DNA of 64,000 bases from Alistipes senegalensis JC50 (GTDB lineage: Bacteria > Bacteroidota > Bacteroidia > Bacteroidales > Rikenellaceae). This document shows, piece after piece, positions 17,452 through 26,643 of this stretch (the first letter of the stretch is position 1; each line of letters begins with the position of its first letter). The stretch is taken from contig NZ_CP102252.1 in the NCBI RefSeq assembly GCF_025145645.1, positions 1,364,001 to 1,428,000 of the forward strand. Reading direction: 5' to 3'. Made by a program: the position numbers and the translations under genes. Under the pieces are notes generated by a model. The model saw only the letters and a list, made by a program, of their open reading frames with translations, searched no databases and was not told where the DNA came from.

Positions 17452-19310
17452 AACCCCTGCTGCACATCCTGTTCCTGCTGCTGGCCTTCACGGCCGGAGC
17501 GCGGCCGCACACCTACGACGTGGTGATCGTGGGCGGAACCCCTGCGGGGATCACCGCCGCCGTCGCCGCCGCGCGCGAAGGGAAAAACAGCGTCATCCTC
17601 GAACGCTCGGACCACGTCGGCGGACTCCCGGTCAACGGACTGGGCGCCACGGACATCGCCACGCGGGGCGCCACGGCGGGGCTGTTCGCCCGCTTCGTCG
17701 CGCTGAACAAGGCCCACTACACGGAAAAATACGGAGCCGATTCGCAGCAGGCGCGCGATTGCAGCGACGGATACCATTTCGAACCGTCGGTGGCGGCGGA
17801 GACCTTCGCACGGATGCTCGCCGAAGCCGGCCCCGGACGCATTACGGTCCTGACGGGCCGCCAGTTCGACGCCGAAGCGCGCTACGTCGAGAAGCGAGGC
17901 GACCGGATCATTTCGATCCGCATCCTCGACCGCACGACGGGCCGAGAGGAACAATACCGCGGCGCCGTATTCATCGACGCGACCTACGAAGGCGACCTGG
18001 GCGCAGCCGCAGGGGTTCCGTTCCGGACCGGACGCGAAGGAGCCGCCGAATACGGCGAACCGTGCGCCGGAAAGATCTACCGCTGGTGGAAGCACGGCCC
18101 CGACGCCGAAGGCACGACCTACGAGGGCGACGACGCCATCCAAGCCTACAACTACCGCCTCTGCCTGACGGACGCCCCGCAGAACCGGCTGGCGATTCCC
18201 CGGCCCGAAAACTACGACCGCGAAGAGTACGTTTCGCTGGTCGGCGACGTGCTGGACGGCCGCAACACCGACGCACGTTACCGCACGGCGGATTCGGCGG
18301 CCATCGCCCGGAACCGCCGGCGCATCGAGGCCGGAGAGCGGACCTCGGCCCCCGGCGACGTCTGGGGCATGGCCAAGGTGACGAGCATGACCCGCCTGCC
18401 GAATGCCAAGACCGACGCCAACAACCAACACCTCGCACTCATCTCCACGGACCTGCCCGAAGAAAACTGGCCGTGGCCGACAGCCGGCTGGGCGTGGCGC
18501 GACCGTTTCGCAGAGCGTCTGCGCGACTATACGCTGGGCCTGCTGTGGTTCGCCCAGCACGACGAGGCGCTGCCCGCGCATTTTCGCGAAGCCTGTCTGC
18601 GGTGGGGCCTCGCCGCAGACGAATACCGCGACAACGACGGATTTCCGCGTCAGGTCTACGTCCGCGAAGGCCGGCGGCTGGAAGGCTGCCATTTCTTCAC
18701 CGCCAAAGACGCCCTGCCCGAAGCCGAGGGGAAGCGTCCGCCGCTCCACCGCAGTTCGGTCACCGCAAGCCACTACGCCCTCGACTCGCACGCCGTGCGC
18801 AAACGCGAGCCGGGGCGCATACACCTCGACGGATTCTTCAGCCACCCGACGGCCGTTTACACGGTTCCCTACGGCGTGATGGTTCCCCGGCGGGTCGAAA
18901 ACCTGCTCTTCCCGACAGCCGTCTCGGGCAGCCACGTCGGATTCTCGACCCTGCGCATGGAGCCTTGCTGGATGGCCTTGGGCGAAGCCGCCGGAACGGC
19001 AGCCGCACTGGCGATCGACAGCCGCCGGAACGTCCGCGAAATCACCGTGGACTCGTTGCAGGAACGCCTGCTCCGCCACGGGGCTGTGCTGGTCTACCTG
19101 CGGGACCTGAAACCCGGCGATCCCGATTACGCCGCCGTACAACGGTTGGCGCTGCGGGGCTTCTTCCCCGAATGGGAAGCCGGCCTCGACCGCCCGCTCG
19201 ACGAACCCACGGCGCGTCTCTGGAGCTCGCTCGCCAGACGGAAAATAACGGCCGACGGCACGGCCACCCGGCGGGAGTGGATTCGCCGGATCGCAATGAC
19301 TAACTTCTAA
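17448..19310 (+). CDS. secreted FAD-dependent oxidoreductase (FAD_oxidored family)
   Basis: The protein is 620 residues long from a GTG at 17448 that overlaps the GH2 stop by 4 bp. It has a signal peptide (LLHILFLLLAFTAGARP) and then a dinucleotide-binding fold, DVVIVGGTPAGITAAVAAAR, followed by the acidic ILERSDHVGGLPVNGLG. This is the PF12831-type flavoprotein commonly found in PULs and beside sulfatases. The substrate is unknown; oxidation of a sugar or sugar-linked group, or elimination chemistry, is possible. C-terminal motifs include VSGSHVGFSTLRMEP and GEAAGTAAALAI, usual for this flavin fold. Translation coupling to GH2 implies action on the same glycan. Confidence 0.85.
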   Translation: MKPLLHILFLLLAFTAGARPHTYDVVIVGGTPAGITAAVAAAREGKNSVILERSDHVGGLPVNGLGATDIATRGATAGLFARFVALNKAHYTEKYGADSQQARDCSDGYHFEPSVAAETFARMLAEAGPGRITVLTGRQFDAEARYVEKRGDRIISIRILDRTTGREEQYRGAVFIDATYEGDLGAAAGVPFRTGREGAAEYGEPCAGKIYRWWKHGPDAEGTTYEGDDAIQAYNYRLCLTDAPQNRLAIPRPENYDREEYVSLVGDVLDGRNTDARYRTADSAAIARNRRRIEAGERTSAPGDVWGMAKVTSMTRLPNAKTDANNQHLALISTDLPEENWPWPTAGWAWRDRFAERLRDYTLGLLWFAQHDEALPAHFREACLRWGLAADEYRDNDGFPRQVYVREGRRLEGCHFFTAKDALPEAEGKRPPLHRSSVTASHYALDSHAVRKREPGRIHLDGFFSHPTAVYTVPYGVMVPRRVENLLFPTAVSGSHVGFSTLRMEPCWMALGEAAGTAAALAIDSRRNVREITVDSLQERLLRHGAVLVYLRDLKPGDPDYAAVQRLALRGFFPEWEAGLDRPLDEPTARLWSSLARRKITADGTATRREWIRRIAMTNF

Positions 19311-19317
19311 AACACAA

Positions 19318-20724
19318 ATGAATATGAAACGAATTCTCTCCTTTCTGACCGCTTCCCTGGCCATTGTCACGATGATGCTGTGTTGCAGCCATTGCAGCAA
19401 GGACGACTCAGGCAGCGGCAATTCCGGAAAGCCGTACATCCGGCTCAATTTCAGCGAAAAGATGGTTTCCAACTCCGCCGGATCGCTCGAAGTGTTCGTG
19501 TCGTCGAACACCGAATGGACCTCCGAGCCGCGGAGCAAATGGCTCAGCGTGGACCGCAGCGGCGGCAAAGGCGACCTCGCGGTGCGCATCTCCTTCGAGG
19601 AGAACGGCACGGAGAAGCGCACGGGCATCGTACGCTTCACGGCCGACGGCGTCAATCCGGTCGAAATCATCATCACGCAGTCGGCGCTGACCTTCACCAA
19701 CCCCATCACCATCGGAGGCAACATCGCCACGATGCCCGACCCCTACATCGTCAAGGACGGCGACTATTACTACACCTGCAAGGCGAGCGGCAACGGCATC
19801 GCCATCTCGCGCTCCATGCGGCTCACGGTGGTCAATGCCACCACCAAGAAATGGAGCCTTCCCTACGAAGGCCCCTCGAAACCGTGGAACATCGCCGACC
19901 TCTGGGCCCCCGAGCTGTTCCACATCGGCGACCGCTGGTACGTCTACTACGCCGCCGGACGCCGCGGACAGGACGGAATAACCGGTTACGGCACCCAGCG
20001 CAGCGGCGTGCTCCGTTCGAAGACCGACGACCCGCTGGGCGAATGGGAGGACATGGGCATGCTCTACACGGGCTATGACTACCAGCCGGGCATCAAGCCC
20101 ACCGCGGCGAACACGGAATACGCCATCGACCTGACGACCTTCGAGCTCAAAGGACAGCGCTACGCCGTCTGGTCGGGCAACGGAACCGACGCCGTTCAGC
20201 AGATCCGCATCGCCACGATGTCGGACCCCTGCACGATCTCCTCGTCGATGGTCATCCTCTCTACCCCCACGCAGTCGTGGGAGACGATGGACGGACGCAA
20301 GATCAACGAGGGTCCCGCCATACTCGTCAACGAAGAGAAGGGCAAGCTCTTCATCGTCTACTCCTGCAACCCCTCGTGGACCAAGAACTACCGGCTGGCC
20401 TGGCTGATGCTCGACATGAACGACGGCGATCCGATGAATCCGGCCGACTGGCAGAAGTCAAGCAACTACGCCTTCTGGCGCTGCGACAACACGAAGGAGC
20501 CGGTATCGGGCGTCAACGGACTGGGCCACTGCACCTTCACCAAGTCGCCCGACGGAACCGAGGACTGGATCGTCTACCACGCCATGCGCTACTCCGACGG
20601 CGGCTGGGGCCAGCGTTACCCCTTCGTCCAGAAATTCACGTGGAACGCCGACGGAACCCCCGATTTCGGGGAGGGAGCCGGATGGGGCGAACCGCTGCTG
20701 CTGCCCTCGGGCGAAACCCTCTGA
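19318..20724 (+). CDS. BACON-domain GH43 lipoprotein
   Basis: A 468-residue lipoprotein with signal region and Cys near residue 22-26, a BACON domain (about 38-125, VSSNTEWTSEPRSKWLSV ... GIVRFTADG) and a GH43 five-bladed propeller (about 130-465). GH43 marks include MPDPYIVKDGDYYYT with the catalytic base Asp, DLWAPELF, the general acid in INEGPA, and the C-terminal GHCTF..SPDG..DWIVYH pattern. GH43 enzymes are mostly alpha-L-arabinofuranosidases, beta-xylosidases or galactanases; which one applies here cannot be read. BACON domains are thought to aid glycan or mucin contact or spacing from the membrane. It sits in the main enzyme run, probably cell-surface or periplasmic. Confidence 0.9.
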   Translation: MNMKRILSFLTASLAIVTMMLCCSHCSKDDSGSGNSGKPYIRLNFSEKMVSNSAGSLEVFVSSNTEWTSEPRSKWLSVDRSGGKGDLAVRISFEENGTEKRTGIVRFTADGVNPVEIIITQSALTFTNPITIGGNIATMPDPYIVKDGDYYYTCKASGNGIAISRSMRLTVVNATTKKWSLPYEGPSKPWNIADLWAPELFHIGDRWYVYYAAGRRGQDGITGYGTQRSGVLRSKTDDPLGEWEDMGMLYTGYDYQPGIKPTAANTEYAIDLTTFELKGQRYAVWSGNGTDAVQQIRIATMSDPCTISSSMVILSTPTQSWETMDGRKINEGPAILVNEEKGKLFIVYSCNPSWTKNYRLAWLMLDMNDGDPMNPADWQKSSNYAFWRCDNTKEPVSGVNGLGHCTFTKSPDGTEDWIVYHAMRYSDGGWGQRYPFVQKFTWNADGTPDFGEGAGWGEPLLLPSGETL

Positions 20725-20772
20725 AAACCTGTCCGCATCGTTAATCTAACCGAATAACAGTACCGCAAACCG

Positions 20773-21972
20773 ATGAAAAAATTCCTGTTAGCCGCACAAA
20801 CCCTGCTGCTGCTGTTCGCGGCGGCCCCGAACGTTCAGGCACAGAAAAGCTACGACCTGAAAAAATTCCCGAAGGGATGCCGTCCCGAAGAGATCGGCGT
20901 AAGGCTCACCGAACGCTACCTCCAAACCCCGCACTCGCACTGGGGCGACATCAACTCGAAGCACAAGGTGACCCTCGTGACCTATCCCGATGTCTGCGCT
21001 TGGCTGGGGGCGCTGTGGTTCACCGCCGGAACCGGCAACGACAGCCTCTACACCCGGCTCGTGGAGCGCTTCGAACCGCTGTTCACCACGCAGAAGAATC
21101 TGCAACCCAACCTCTTCCCCAAGGACCACAACGTCGTCGATTTCTACGTCTTCGGCGCCGTGCCCCTGGAGATCTACAAGCGCAGCCACGATCCGAAATA
21201 CCTGGAGCTGGGCATGAAGTACGCCGACGGACAGTGGGAGCTGCCCGCGAATCCGCAGCACTACAAGCAGCTGTCCGAAGCGAAAAAATACGCCGACGAG
21301 GGCTACTCATGGCAAACCCGGCTCTGGGTAGACGACATGTTCATGATCACCGACCTGCAAGCCCAGGCTTATCTGGTAACCGGCGACAAGAAGTATATCG
21401 ACCGCGCCGCCCGTGAGATGGCGCTCTACCTCGACCGCATCCAGCGTCCCAACGGACTCTTCTACCACCACACCGGCACGCCCTACTTCTGGGGCCGCGG
21501 CGACGGCTGGATGGCCGTCGGCATGGCCGAGATGCTCCGCATGCTCCCGAAGGACAACCCCTACCTGCCGCGCATCCGGGCGGCCTACATGCAGATGATG
21601 GAGACGCTGCTGCGCTATCAGGGCTACGACGGCATGTGGCGTCAGATCATCGACAACCCCAACTCGTGGAAGGAGACCTCCTCGACGGCCATGTTCACCT
21701 ACGCGATGATCCTCGGCGTGAAGAACGGCTGGCTCGACAAGAAAATCTACGGCACGGCCGCCCGCAAGGCTTGGCTGGCGCTGCTCTCCTACCTCGACGA
21801 GAAAGACAATCTCCGCAACGTCTGCGAAGGCACCGGCGCCAAAAACAGCTTCGACTGGTATCAGAACCGCCGCCGTCTGACCGGCGACCTCCACGGACAG
21901 GCCGCCATGCTGTGGTGCGCCTATGCGCTCTCCTGCGACGTGAAACCTTACAAACTGACCCCGAAACGGTAA
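20773..21972 (+). CDS. GH105 unsaturated uronyl hydrolase, secreted
   Basis: This 399-residue protein has a signal peptide (LLAAQTLLLLFAAAPNVQAQ) and a GH88/GH105 (alpha/alpha)6 barrel. Conserved blocks include WGDINSKHKVTLVTYPDVCAW, WQTRLWVDDMFMITDLQAQAY, YFWGRGDGWMAVGMAEML, SSTAMFTYA and GDLHGQAAMLW. GH105 enzymes hydrate the 4,5-unsaturated uronic acid left by a polysaccharide lyase and so release it from oligosaccharides. Some members act on arabinogalactan- or ulvan-derived oligosaccharides. It is directly followed by a paralogue, suggesting two related uronyl linkages. No lyase gene is in the window. Confidence 0.93.
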   Translation: MKKFLLAAQTLLLLFAAAPNVQAQKSYDLKKFPKGCRPEEIGVRLTERYLQTPHSHWGDINSKHKVTLVTYPDVCAWLGALWFTAGTGNDSLYTRLVERFEPLFTTQKNLQPNLFPKDHNVVDFYVFGAVPLEIYKRSHDPKYLELGMKYADGQWELPANPQHYKQLSEAKKYADEGYSWQTRLWVDDMFMITDLQAQAYLVTGDKKYIDRAAREMALYLDRIQRPNGLFYHHTGTPYFWGRGDGWMAVGMAEMLRMLPKDNPYLPRIRAAYMQMMETLLRYQGYDGMWRQIIDNPNSWKETSSTAMFTYAMILGVKNGWLDKKIYGTAARKAWLALLSYLDEKDNLRNVCEGTGAKNSFDWYQNRRRLTGDLHGQAAMLWCAYALSCDVKPYKLTPKR

Positions 21973-21985
21973 ACCGATCCCTATC

Positions 21986-23293
21986 ATGCACAAGATTCTG
22001 AAAACCCTCCTTCTCGGATTCGCCGCGGCCGGGCTGTGCCTGACGGCATGCAGCGAGAAAGCGACCTCCGGATCGGGCGTAAAGCCCAAACCCAAGCCCG
22101 ACCCGACGCCCGAAGTCGAAGATTACGATCTGGTCAGCTTCCCCGACCGGAAAGACCCCAAAACGGTCGGCGAAGGGGTCGTCGATCTCTTCATCCGCTC
22201 GGGCAACTCCAACTGGGGCGACATGCACTCCTCCAGAAAGAGCACGCTGACCTCCTACCCCGATGTCTGCGCCTGGCTGGGAGCCTTCTGGTATGCCGAA
22301 GCGGCAGGCAACAACGACCTGTTCAACCGGCTGGTGGCCAAGTTCGACCAGTTCCTCGAAGTGGACGACAAGAGCGTCGAGCCGAACAAGAGTCTGGTGA
22401 CACAGATCCCCCGCACGGAAAACAACGCCGTGGACTACAACATCTTCGGCGCCGTGCCGCTCCACATCTACCATGTCAAGAAACAGCGCGGCGCAGCCGA
22501 GTCGGAGATCAAAAAGTACCTCGACCTGGGGCTTCGCTACGCCGACCAGCAGTGGGAGCTGCCGACGGAGCAGAAATACCTGGAGAAGATGAAGAACCCC
22601 GAGTATTATCACAACCTGGGCTATTCGTACCAGACGCGCCTGTGGATCGACGACATGTTCATGATCACGGCGCTCCAGTCGCAAGCCTACCTGGCCACGG
22701 GCGACGAGAAGTACATCGAACGGGCCGCCAAAGAGATGATTCTCTACCTCGACGAACTTCCGGGCGAGAACGGAATCTTCTACCACGCCCCCACCGCCAA
22801 ATTCTTCTGGGCGCGCGGCAACGGCTGGATGGCCGTCGGAATGCCCGAAATGCTGCGGATGCTTCCCAAATCGTCGAAATACGACGTTTACCGCGACCGG
22901 ATTCTCGCCGAATACAAGAAGATGATGGCCACGCTGAGCGCCTATCAGTACGACAGCGGACTGTGGGGACAGCTGATCCATCCCAATCAAGGCGACATGT
23001 GGGAGGAGACCTCCGGATCGGCAATGTTCACCTACGCGATGATCCTCGGCGTGAAGAACGGCTGGCTCGACGAGAAGACCTACGGCACGGTCGCCCGCAA
23101 AGGGTGGCTGGGAATCCAGAACTACCTGAACACCAACTTCGAGATCCGGAACGTCTGCTGCGGAACCGGAGCCGGCACGAGCTACGCATACTACCGCGAC
23201 CGGGACAAATACACCGGCGACCTGCACGGACAGGCGGCCGTGATGTGGTGCGCCTACGCGCTGACCGAACTGGCCAACGAACAGAAACAATAA
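21986..23293 (+). CDS. GH105 unsaturated uronyl hydrolase, lipoprotein paralogue
   Basis: A 435-residue paralogue of the preceding GH105 with the same blocks in the same order (NWGDMHSSRKSTLTSYPDVCAW, YQTRLWIDDMFMITALQSQAY, FFWARGNGWMAVGMPEML, TGDLHGQAAVMW). Differences are a lipoprotein signal ending LTACS (lipid Cys at about residue 22), a proline-rich linker after it, and GRGDGW changed to ARGNGW. The D-to-N change lies in a usually conserved spot and could alter activity or specificity. It lies 13 bp after the first copy, probably from tandem duplication. Confidence 0.92.
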   Translation: MHKILKTLLLGFAAAGLCLTACSEKATSGSGVKPKPKPDPTPEVEDYDLVSFPDRKDPKTVGEGVVDLFIRSGNSNWGDMHSSRKSTLTSYPDVCAWLGAFWYAEAAGNNDLFNRLVAKFDQFLEVDDKSVEPNKSLVTQIPRTENNAVDYNIFGAVPLHIYHVKKQRGAAESEIKKYLDLGLRYADQQWELPTEQKYLEKMKNPEYYHNLGYSYQTRLWIDDMFMITALQSQAYLATGDEKYIERAAKEMILYLDELPGENGIFYHAPTAKFFWARGNGWMAVGMPEMLRMLPKSSKYDVYRDRILAEYKKMMATLSAYQYDSGLWGQLIHPNQGDMWEETSGSAMFTYAMILGVKNGWLDEKTYGTVARKGWLGIQNYLNTNFEIRNVCCGTGAGTSYAYYRDRDKYTGDLHGQAAVMWCAYALTELANEQKQ

Positions 23294-23327
23294 ACGACAG
23301 AACAACCCTAAACCTACCTGCAAGCCT

Positions 23328-23467
23328 ATGAAACACACACAGCAGACCGAATGAAGAAACATTCGGTCCGGGGCGCGACCCGCCTTCCGGACTACGGGCT
23401 TTCGAGGTCCGAACCATTCCGAATCATCATCATCAATCAACCAAAACCGTATGGAAAAATTTTATAA
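23328..23467 (+). promoter_or_regulatory. susC leader with hairpin and two short upstream frames
   Basis: The 157-bp gap before susC contains a perfect 9-bp inverted repeat (23345-23353 and 23360-23368, loop AAGAAA). An 8-codon frame (ATG 23328, stop 23352-23354) overlaps by ATGA a 38-codon frame (23351-23467) that runs 17 nt into susC. The hairpin sits over the junction of the two small frames. This could be a translational or attenuation control; nothing proves that the small frames are translated. Confidence 0.3.
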
Positions 23468-26400
23468 AACAAGCATCGGGTACGCCAGAGCGCTGAAAAG
23501 CGCGGGCATCGCCCTGCTTCTCGTGATGTTCCTGTCGGTGAGCGTCGATGCAGTCCATGCACAGGGCGCCTCCGCACAAACGGGGAAACGACGCATCACC
23601 GGAACCATCACCGACGCCGACGGGTCGCCGCTGGTCGGCGCCACCGTCTACATCAAGGACACCAACGTCGGAACGACGACCAACACCGAAGGTCTCTTCG
23701 TCATCGACGTACTGCCCAAACAGCAGATCACGATCAGCTACATCGGCTACCTGTCGCAGACGCTCCCGACCGACGGCCGCGAAGTGTTCAACATCAAGCT
23801 GCAATCCGACACCGATCAGCTCGAAGAGGTCGTCATCGTCGGCTACGGCAAGCAGAAGCGTCAGGCGATGGTCAGCTCGATCGCCACCGTCGGGTCGCGC
23901 GACCTGATGCAGTCGTCGTCGAGCAACCTGACGAGCAACCTCGCCGGACAGCTCGCCGGTCTGATCAGCATCCAGCGCAGCGCCGAACCGGGACGCGACG
24001 ACGCCGAGTTCTGGATTCGCGGCATCAGCACCTTCAAGGGCGGAACCAACCCGCTGGTGCTCGTCGATGGAATCCCCCGCGACATCAACAACATCGAAGC
24101 CGACGAAATCGAGACGTTCAGCATCCTGAAAGATGCCGCGGCGACGGCCGTCTACGGCGCCGAGGGTGCCAACGGCGTCATCCTCGTAACCACCAAGCGC
24201 GGTACGATCTCCCGCCCCAAAATCTCGTTCCGCATCGAACAGTCGATCGCCTCGCCGCAGCGTCTGCCCGAGTTCGTCGATTCGTGGGACTACCTCGAAC
24301 TGGCCAACGAGGCCCGGTCCAACGACGGACTCACGCCCAGCTTCAGCGCCGCGCAAATCCAGCTCTACCGCGACCGTGCGGACAACGACCTCTATCCGAA
24401 CACGCAGTGGATCGACGAACTGGTTCGCAAAGCCGTGCACAGCCAGCGCTACACGCTCAACTTCCGCGGCGGCGCCGAAAATGCCAAATATTTCGTCTCG
24501 ATGGCCTACTACCAGTCGGACGGCGTCTTCAAGGAGAACCCCAACGGCAAATACGACAGCAACTTCGGATTCGAGCGCTACAACCTGCGCAGCAACATCG
24601 ACCTGAAAGTGAGCAAAACCACGCGCCTGAGCGTCGATCTCTCGGGCCAGTACGTACACCGCCGCACAGCCAACCGTTCGGCCGACGACATCTTCAGCTT
24701 CATGCTGCACACGCCGTCGTACCTCTTCCCGGCCATTTACAGTGACGGCACGCTCGCCAGCTACGAGAAGCAGGCCGACTCGAACAACCGCAACCCCTAC
24801 AACATGCTCTACAACCAGGGCTACCGCCAGGAGTGGGGCGTGAAGATCCAGTCGAACATCAAACTGGAACAGGACCTGAAATTCATCACCCCGGGTCTGA
24901 GCGTCCGCGGAAGCGTCAGCTTCGACTACGACGGCAGTTCGGCGACGCTGCGCGACTACTGGCCGAGCCTCTACCACGCCAGCGGCCGCGACGCCGAAGG
25001 CAACCTGGTCTTCACCACCACCTCGTCGGGATCGCCCGAGATCTCGGACCCGAAATTCACCTCGACGAGTTACCTGCGCAAGATCTACATCGAAGGCGCC
25101 GTCAACTACCAGCGCACGTTCAACTATGTCCACAACGTGAGCGCCATGCTCCTCTACATGCAGAAGGAGCAGCAGAAGAACGATCCGGTGCTTCCCTACC
25201 GCAAGCAGAGCGTCGTGGGACGCGTGACCTACTCGTACGACAACCGCTACTTCATCGAGGGCAGCTTCGGCTACACCGGCAGCGAAACCTTCGCCAAGAA
25301 GAACCGTTTCGGCTTCTTCCCGGCCGTCGGCGTCAGCTACTTCGTCTCCAACGAGAAATTCTATCCCGAAGGGCTGAAAAAGGTGATGAACAACCTGAAA
25401 ATCCGCCTCTCGATGGGCCGCACGGGTAACGACGACACGGGAACCGACCGCTTCCTCTACCGTGCGACGTTCAACACCGAGGGCCACACCTTCAACCAGG
25501 GCATCGGCACCTCGGCCTCGAACGGCATGGGAGCCGGCATCTACGACCTGCGCTTCGTCAACAACGACATCCACTGGGAAATCGAGACCAAGCGCAACGT
25601 CGGACTCGACCTCGGCTTCTTCGACAACGAAATCGAACTCACGGCCGACTATTTCAACAACCGCCGCAAGGACATCCTGCTGGAGCGCAACACGGTCCCC
25701 GGAGTCGCCGGATTCCACGCAAAGCCGTGGCAGAACTACGGCATCGTGGACAACTGGGGCGTCGATGCCAGCCTGAACGCCCGCCACGACTTCGGCAAAG
25801 TCCGCATCAGCGCCCGCGGTACGTTCACGTTCGCGCGCAACAAGATCGTCGAATACGACGAGCTGAACCAGCTCTACGACTACCAGCGGATCACCGGCAC
25901 GCGCGTGAACGAGAACACGCTCTACATCGCCGAACGCCTCTACACCGAGGACGACTTCATCCGCACGCAGAATCCCAACGGAACCTACTCCTACGAGCTG
26001 CGTCCGGGACTTCCGACCGTCGCGCTGCAAGGAACCCTCGGCCCGGGCGACATCAAGTACGCCGACCTGAACCACGACGGCGTGATCGACAGCAACGACA
26101 AGAAGCGCGGCGTGGGACACCCCTACAATCCCGAAATCAACTACGGTTTCGGCCTCAATGTCGAGTACAAAGGCTTCTACGTGAGCGCGTTCTTCCAGGG
26201 CACGGGCAACTCGTCGGTGCTGCTGGCGTCGGGCAACAACCACTTCTGGCCCTTCAACTGGTACGAGGACAAGTCCAACTACCGCACGCTGTTCCTCGAC
26301 CGCTGGACGGCCGACAACCCGCGCCAGGATGTCACGATGCCGCGTCTGCACAGCCATTACAGCCACAACGTCAACAAGGAGGCCAGCACGTGGTGGCTCC

Positions 26401-26627
26401 GGAGCGGCAACTTCCTGCGCTTCAAGAACCTCGAAATCGGCTACAACCTGCCCAAGACCTTCCTCCGCAAGATCCGCCTCGACGCGGCGCGCGTCTACAT
26501 GCTGGGCAACAACCTCTGCGTCTGGGACGACATCAAATACTGGGACCCCGAGCAGGGCAACCGCAACAACGGCATGAGCTATCCCATGTCGCGCACCTTC
26601 ACGCTGGGACTCGAAGTCAACTTCTAA
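23451..26627 (+). CDS. SusC-family TonB-dependent outer-membrane transporter
   Basis: The 1,058-residue protein has an N-terminal signal region ending near VHAQGASAQ and a carboxypeptidase-D regulatory-like domain (about 45-120, ITGTITDADGSPLVGATVYI). A SusC plug (VIVGYGKQKRQAMVSSI, DAAATAVYGAEGANGVILVTTKRG) and a C-terminal beta-barrel ending in NF follow. SusC proteins import oligosaccharides through the outer membrane using TonB energy, with SusD as lid. The partner SusD follows after 16 bp. Length is normal for the family. It is the import gate of this PUL. Confidence 0.96.
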   Translation: MEKFYKTSIGYARALKSAGIALLLVMFLSVSVDAVHAQGASAQTGKRRITGTITDADGSPLVGATVYIKDTNVGTTTNTEGLFVIDVLPKQQITISYIGYLSQTLPTDGREVFNIKLQSDTDQLEEVVIVGYGKQKRQAMVSSIATVGSRDLMQSSSSNLTSNLAGQLAGLISIQRSAEPGRDDAEFWIRGISTFKGGTNPLVLVDGIPRDINNIEADEIETFSILKDAAATAVYGAEGANGVILVTTKRGTISRPKISFRIEQSIASPQRLPEFVDSWDYLELANEARSNDGLTPSFSAAQIQLYRDRADNDLYPNTQWIDELVRKAVHSQRYTLNFRGGAENAKYFVSMAYYQSDGVFKENPNGKYDSNFGFERYNLRSNIDLKVSKTTRLSVDLSGQYVHRRTANRSADDIFSFMLHTPSYLFPAIYSDGTLASYEKQADSNNRNPYNMLYNQGYRQEWGVKIQSNIKLEQDLKFITPGLSVRGSVSFDYDGSSATLRDYWPSLYHASGRDAEGNLVFTTTSSGSPEISDPKFTSTSYLRKIYIEGAVNYQRTFNYVHNVSAMLLYMQKEQQKNDPVLPYRKQSVVGRVTYSYDNRYFIEGSFGYTGSETFAKKNRFGFFPAVGVSYFVSNEKFYPEGLKKVMNNLKIRLSMGRTGNDDTGTDRFLYRATFNTEGHTFNQGIGTSASNGMGAGIYDLRFVNNDIHWEIETKRNVGLDLGFFDNEIELTADYFNNRRKDILLERNTVPGVAGFHAKPWQNYGIVDNWGVDASLNARHDFGKVRISARGTFTFARNKIVEYDELNQLYDYQRITGTRVNENTLYIAERLYTEDDFIRTQNPNGTYSYELRPGLPTVALQGTLGPGDIKYADLNHDGVIDSNDKKRGVGHPYNPEINYGFGLNVEYKGFYVSAFFQGTGNSSVLLASGNNHFWPFNWYEDKSNYRTLFLDRWTADNPRQDVTMPRLHSHYSHNVNKEASTWWLRSGNFLRFKNLEIGYNLPKTFLRKIRLDAARVYMLGNNLCVWDDIKYWDPEQGNRNNGMSYPMSRTFTLGLEVNF

Positions 26628-26643
26628 TCAAGGAGAACGAACT

